This document shows positions 6,186-6,245 of a stretch of DNA of 6,245 nt, piece after piece; position 1 is the first letter of the stretch, and each line of letters opens with the position of its first letter. The notes below the pieces were generated by a model. It saw only the letters and a program-made list of their open reading frames with translations, had not been told where the DNA came from and did not search any database. Made by a program: the position numbers and the translations under genes. Source of the stretch: an uncultured Actinoplanes sp. (GTDB taxonomy: Bacteria > Actinomycetota > Actinomycetes > Mycobacteriales > Micromonosporaceae); assembly GCF_934643405.1 (NCBI RefSeq), contig NZ_CAKUCL010000337.1, positions 1-6,245 of the forward strand, written 5' to 3'.

Positions 6186-6245
6186 ATGGATGATGCTCAC
6201 GCGCTCGTGATCGGGGCGTCCAGCGACATCGGCCGGGACATCGCC
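6186..6245 (+). CDS. Short-chain dehydrogenase/epimerase-like protein (5' part only)
   Basis: The first 20 codons of a gene cut by the window edge read MDDAHALVIGASSDIGRDIA. A short polar start, a hydrophobic strand and the G-A-S-S-D-I-G turn match the N-terminal NAD(P)-binding loop of short-chain dehydrogenases/reductases or of extended-type epimerases. The ATG at 6186 is 14 bases after the stop of the membrane protein gene, which suggests co-transcription. No clear ribosome binding site is visible. Without the catalytic Ser-Tyr-Lys region the reaction cannot be named. Confidence 0.75.
   Translation, partial: MDDAHALVIGASSDIGRDIA

Overview
The window is very GC-rich, with strong G/C preference at third codon positions, GTG as well as ATG starts, compact spacing and leaderless-looking promoters. 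This points to a high-GC actinobacterium. The style resembles Micromonosporaceae such as Actinoplanes, but that placement is inferred from general character and not from a marker gene.

Layout. Bases 1-62 may hold the last codons of a rightward gene, followed by a GC hairpin and a 19-bp tandem repeat. Bases 131-2254 (minus) encode a complete MMPL/RND-type membrane exporter. It is divergent from a MarR-family regulator (2310-2801, plus). The short gap between them carries two near-identical copies of a TTCG-N5-CGAA element, and this exporter/regulator pair is the clearest functional unit in the window. The MarR gene ends 10 bases from the end of a convergent leftward cluster of three small membrane proteins (3805 down to 2812): a DUF1622-like protein, a shorter diverged paralogue overlapping it by ATGA, and a GlsB/YeaQ/YmgE-family protein. 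Bases 3918-4202 (minus) encode a 94-residue protein of unknown function with a leaderless-type promoter. Across a 166-base divergent region lies a large polytopic membrane protein (4369-6171, plus) that resembles GT-C-type glycosyltransferases. It is followed 14 bases later by the start of a short-chain dehydrogenase/epimerase-like gene cut by the window edge.

How the parts work together. The MarR protein probably represses the exporter and itself through the shared operator and releases it on ligand binding. The small membrane proteins look like an envelope or stress-related operon. The GT-C-like protein and the downstream Rossmann-fold enzyme may be co-transcribed. No RNA genes, CRISPR array, insertion sequence or phage genes were seen. 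Nothing here is clearly a wholly new system. The best leads are the tandem operator, the duplicated DUF1622 pair and the uncharacterised 94-residue gene.
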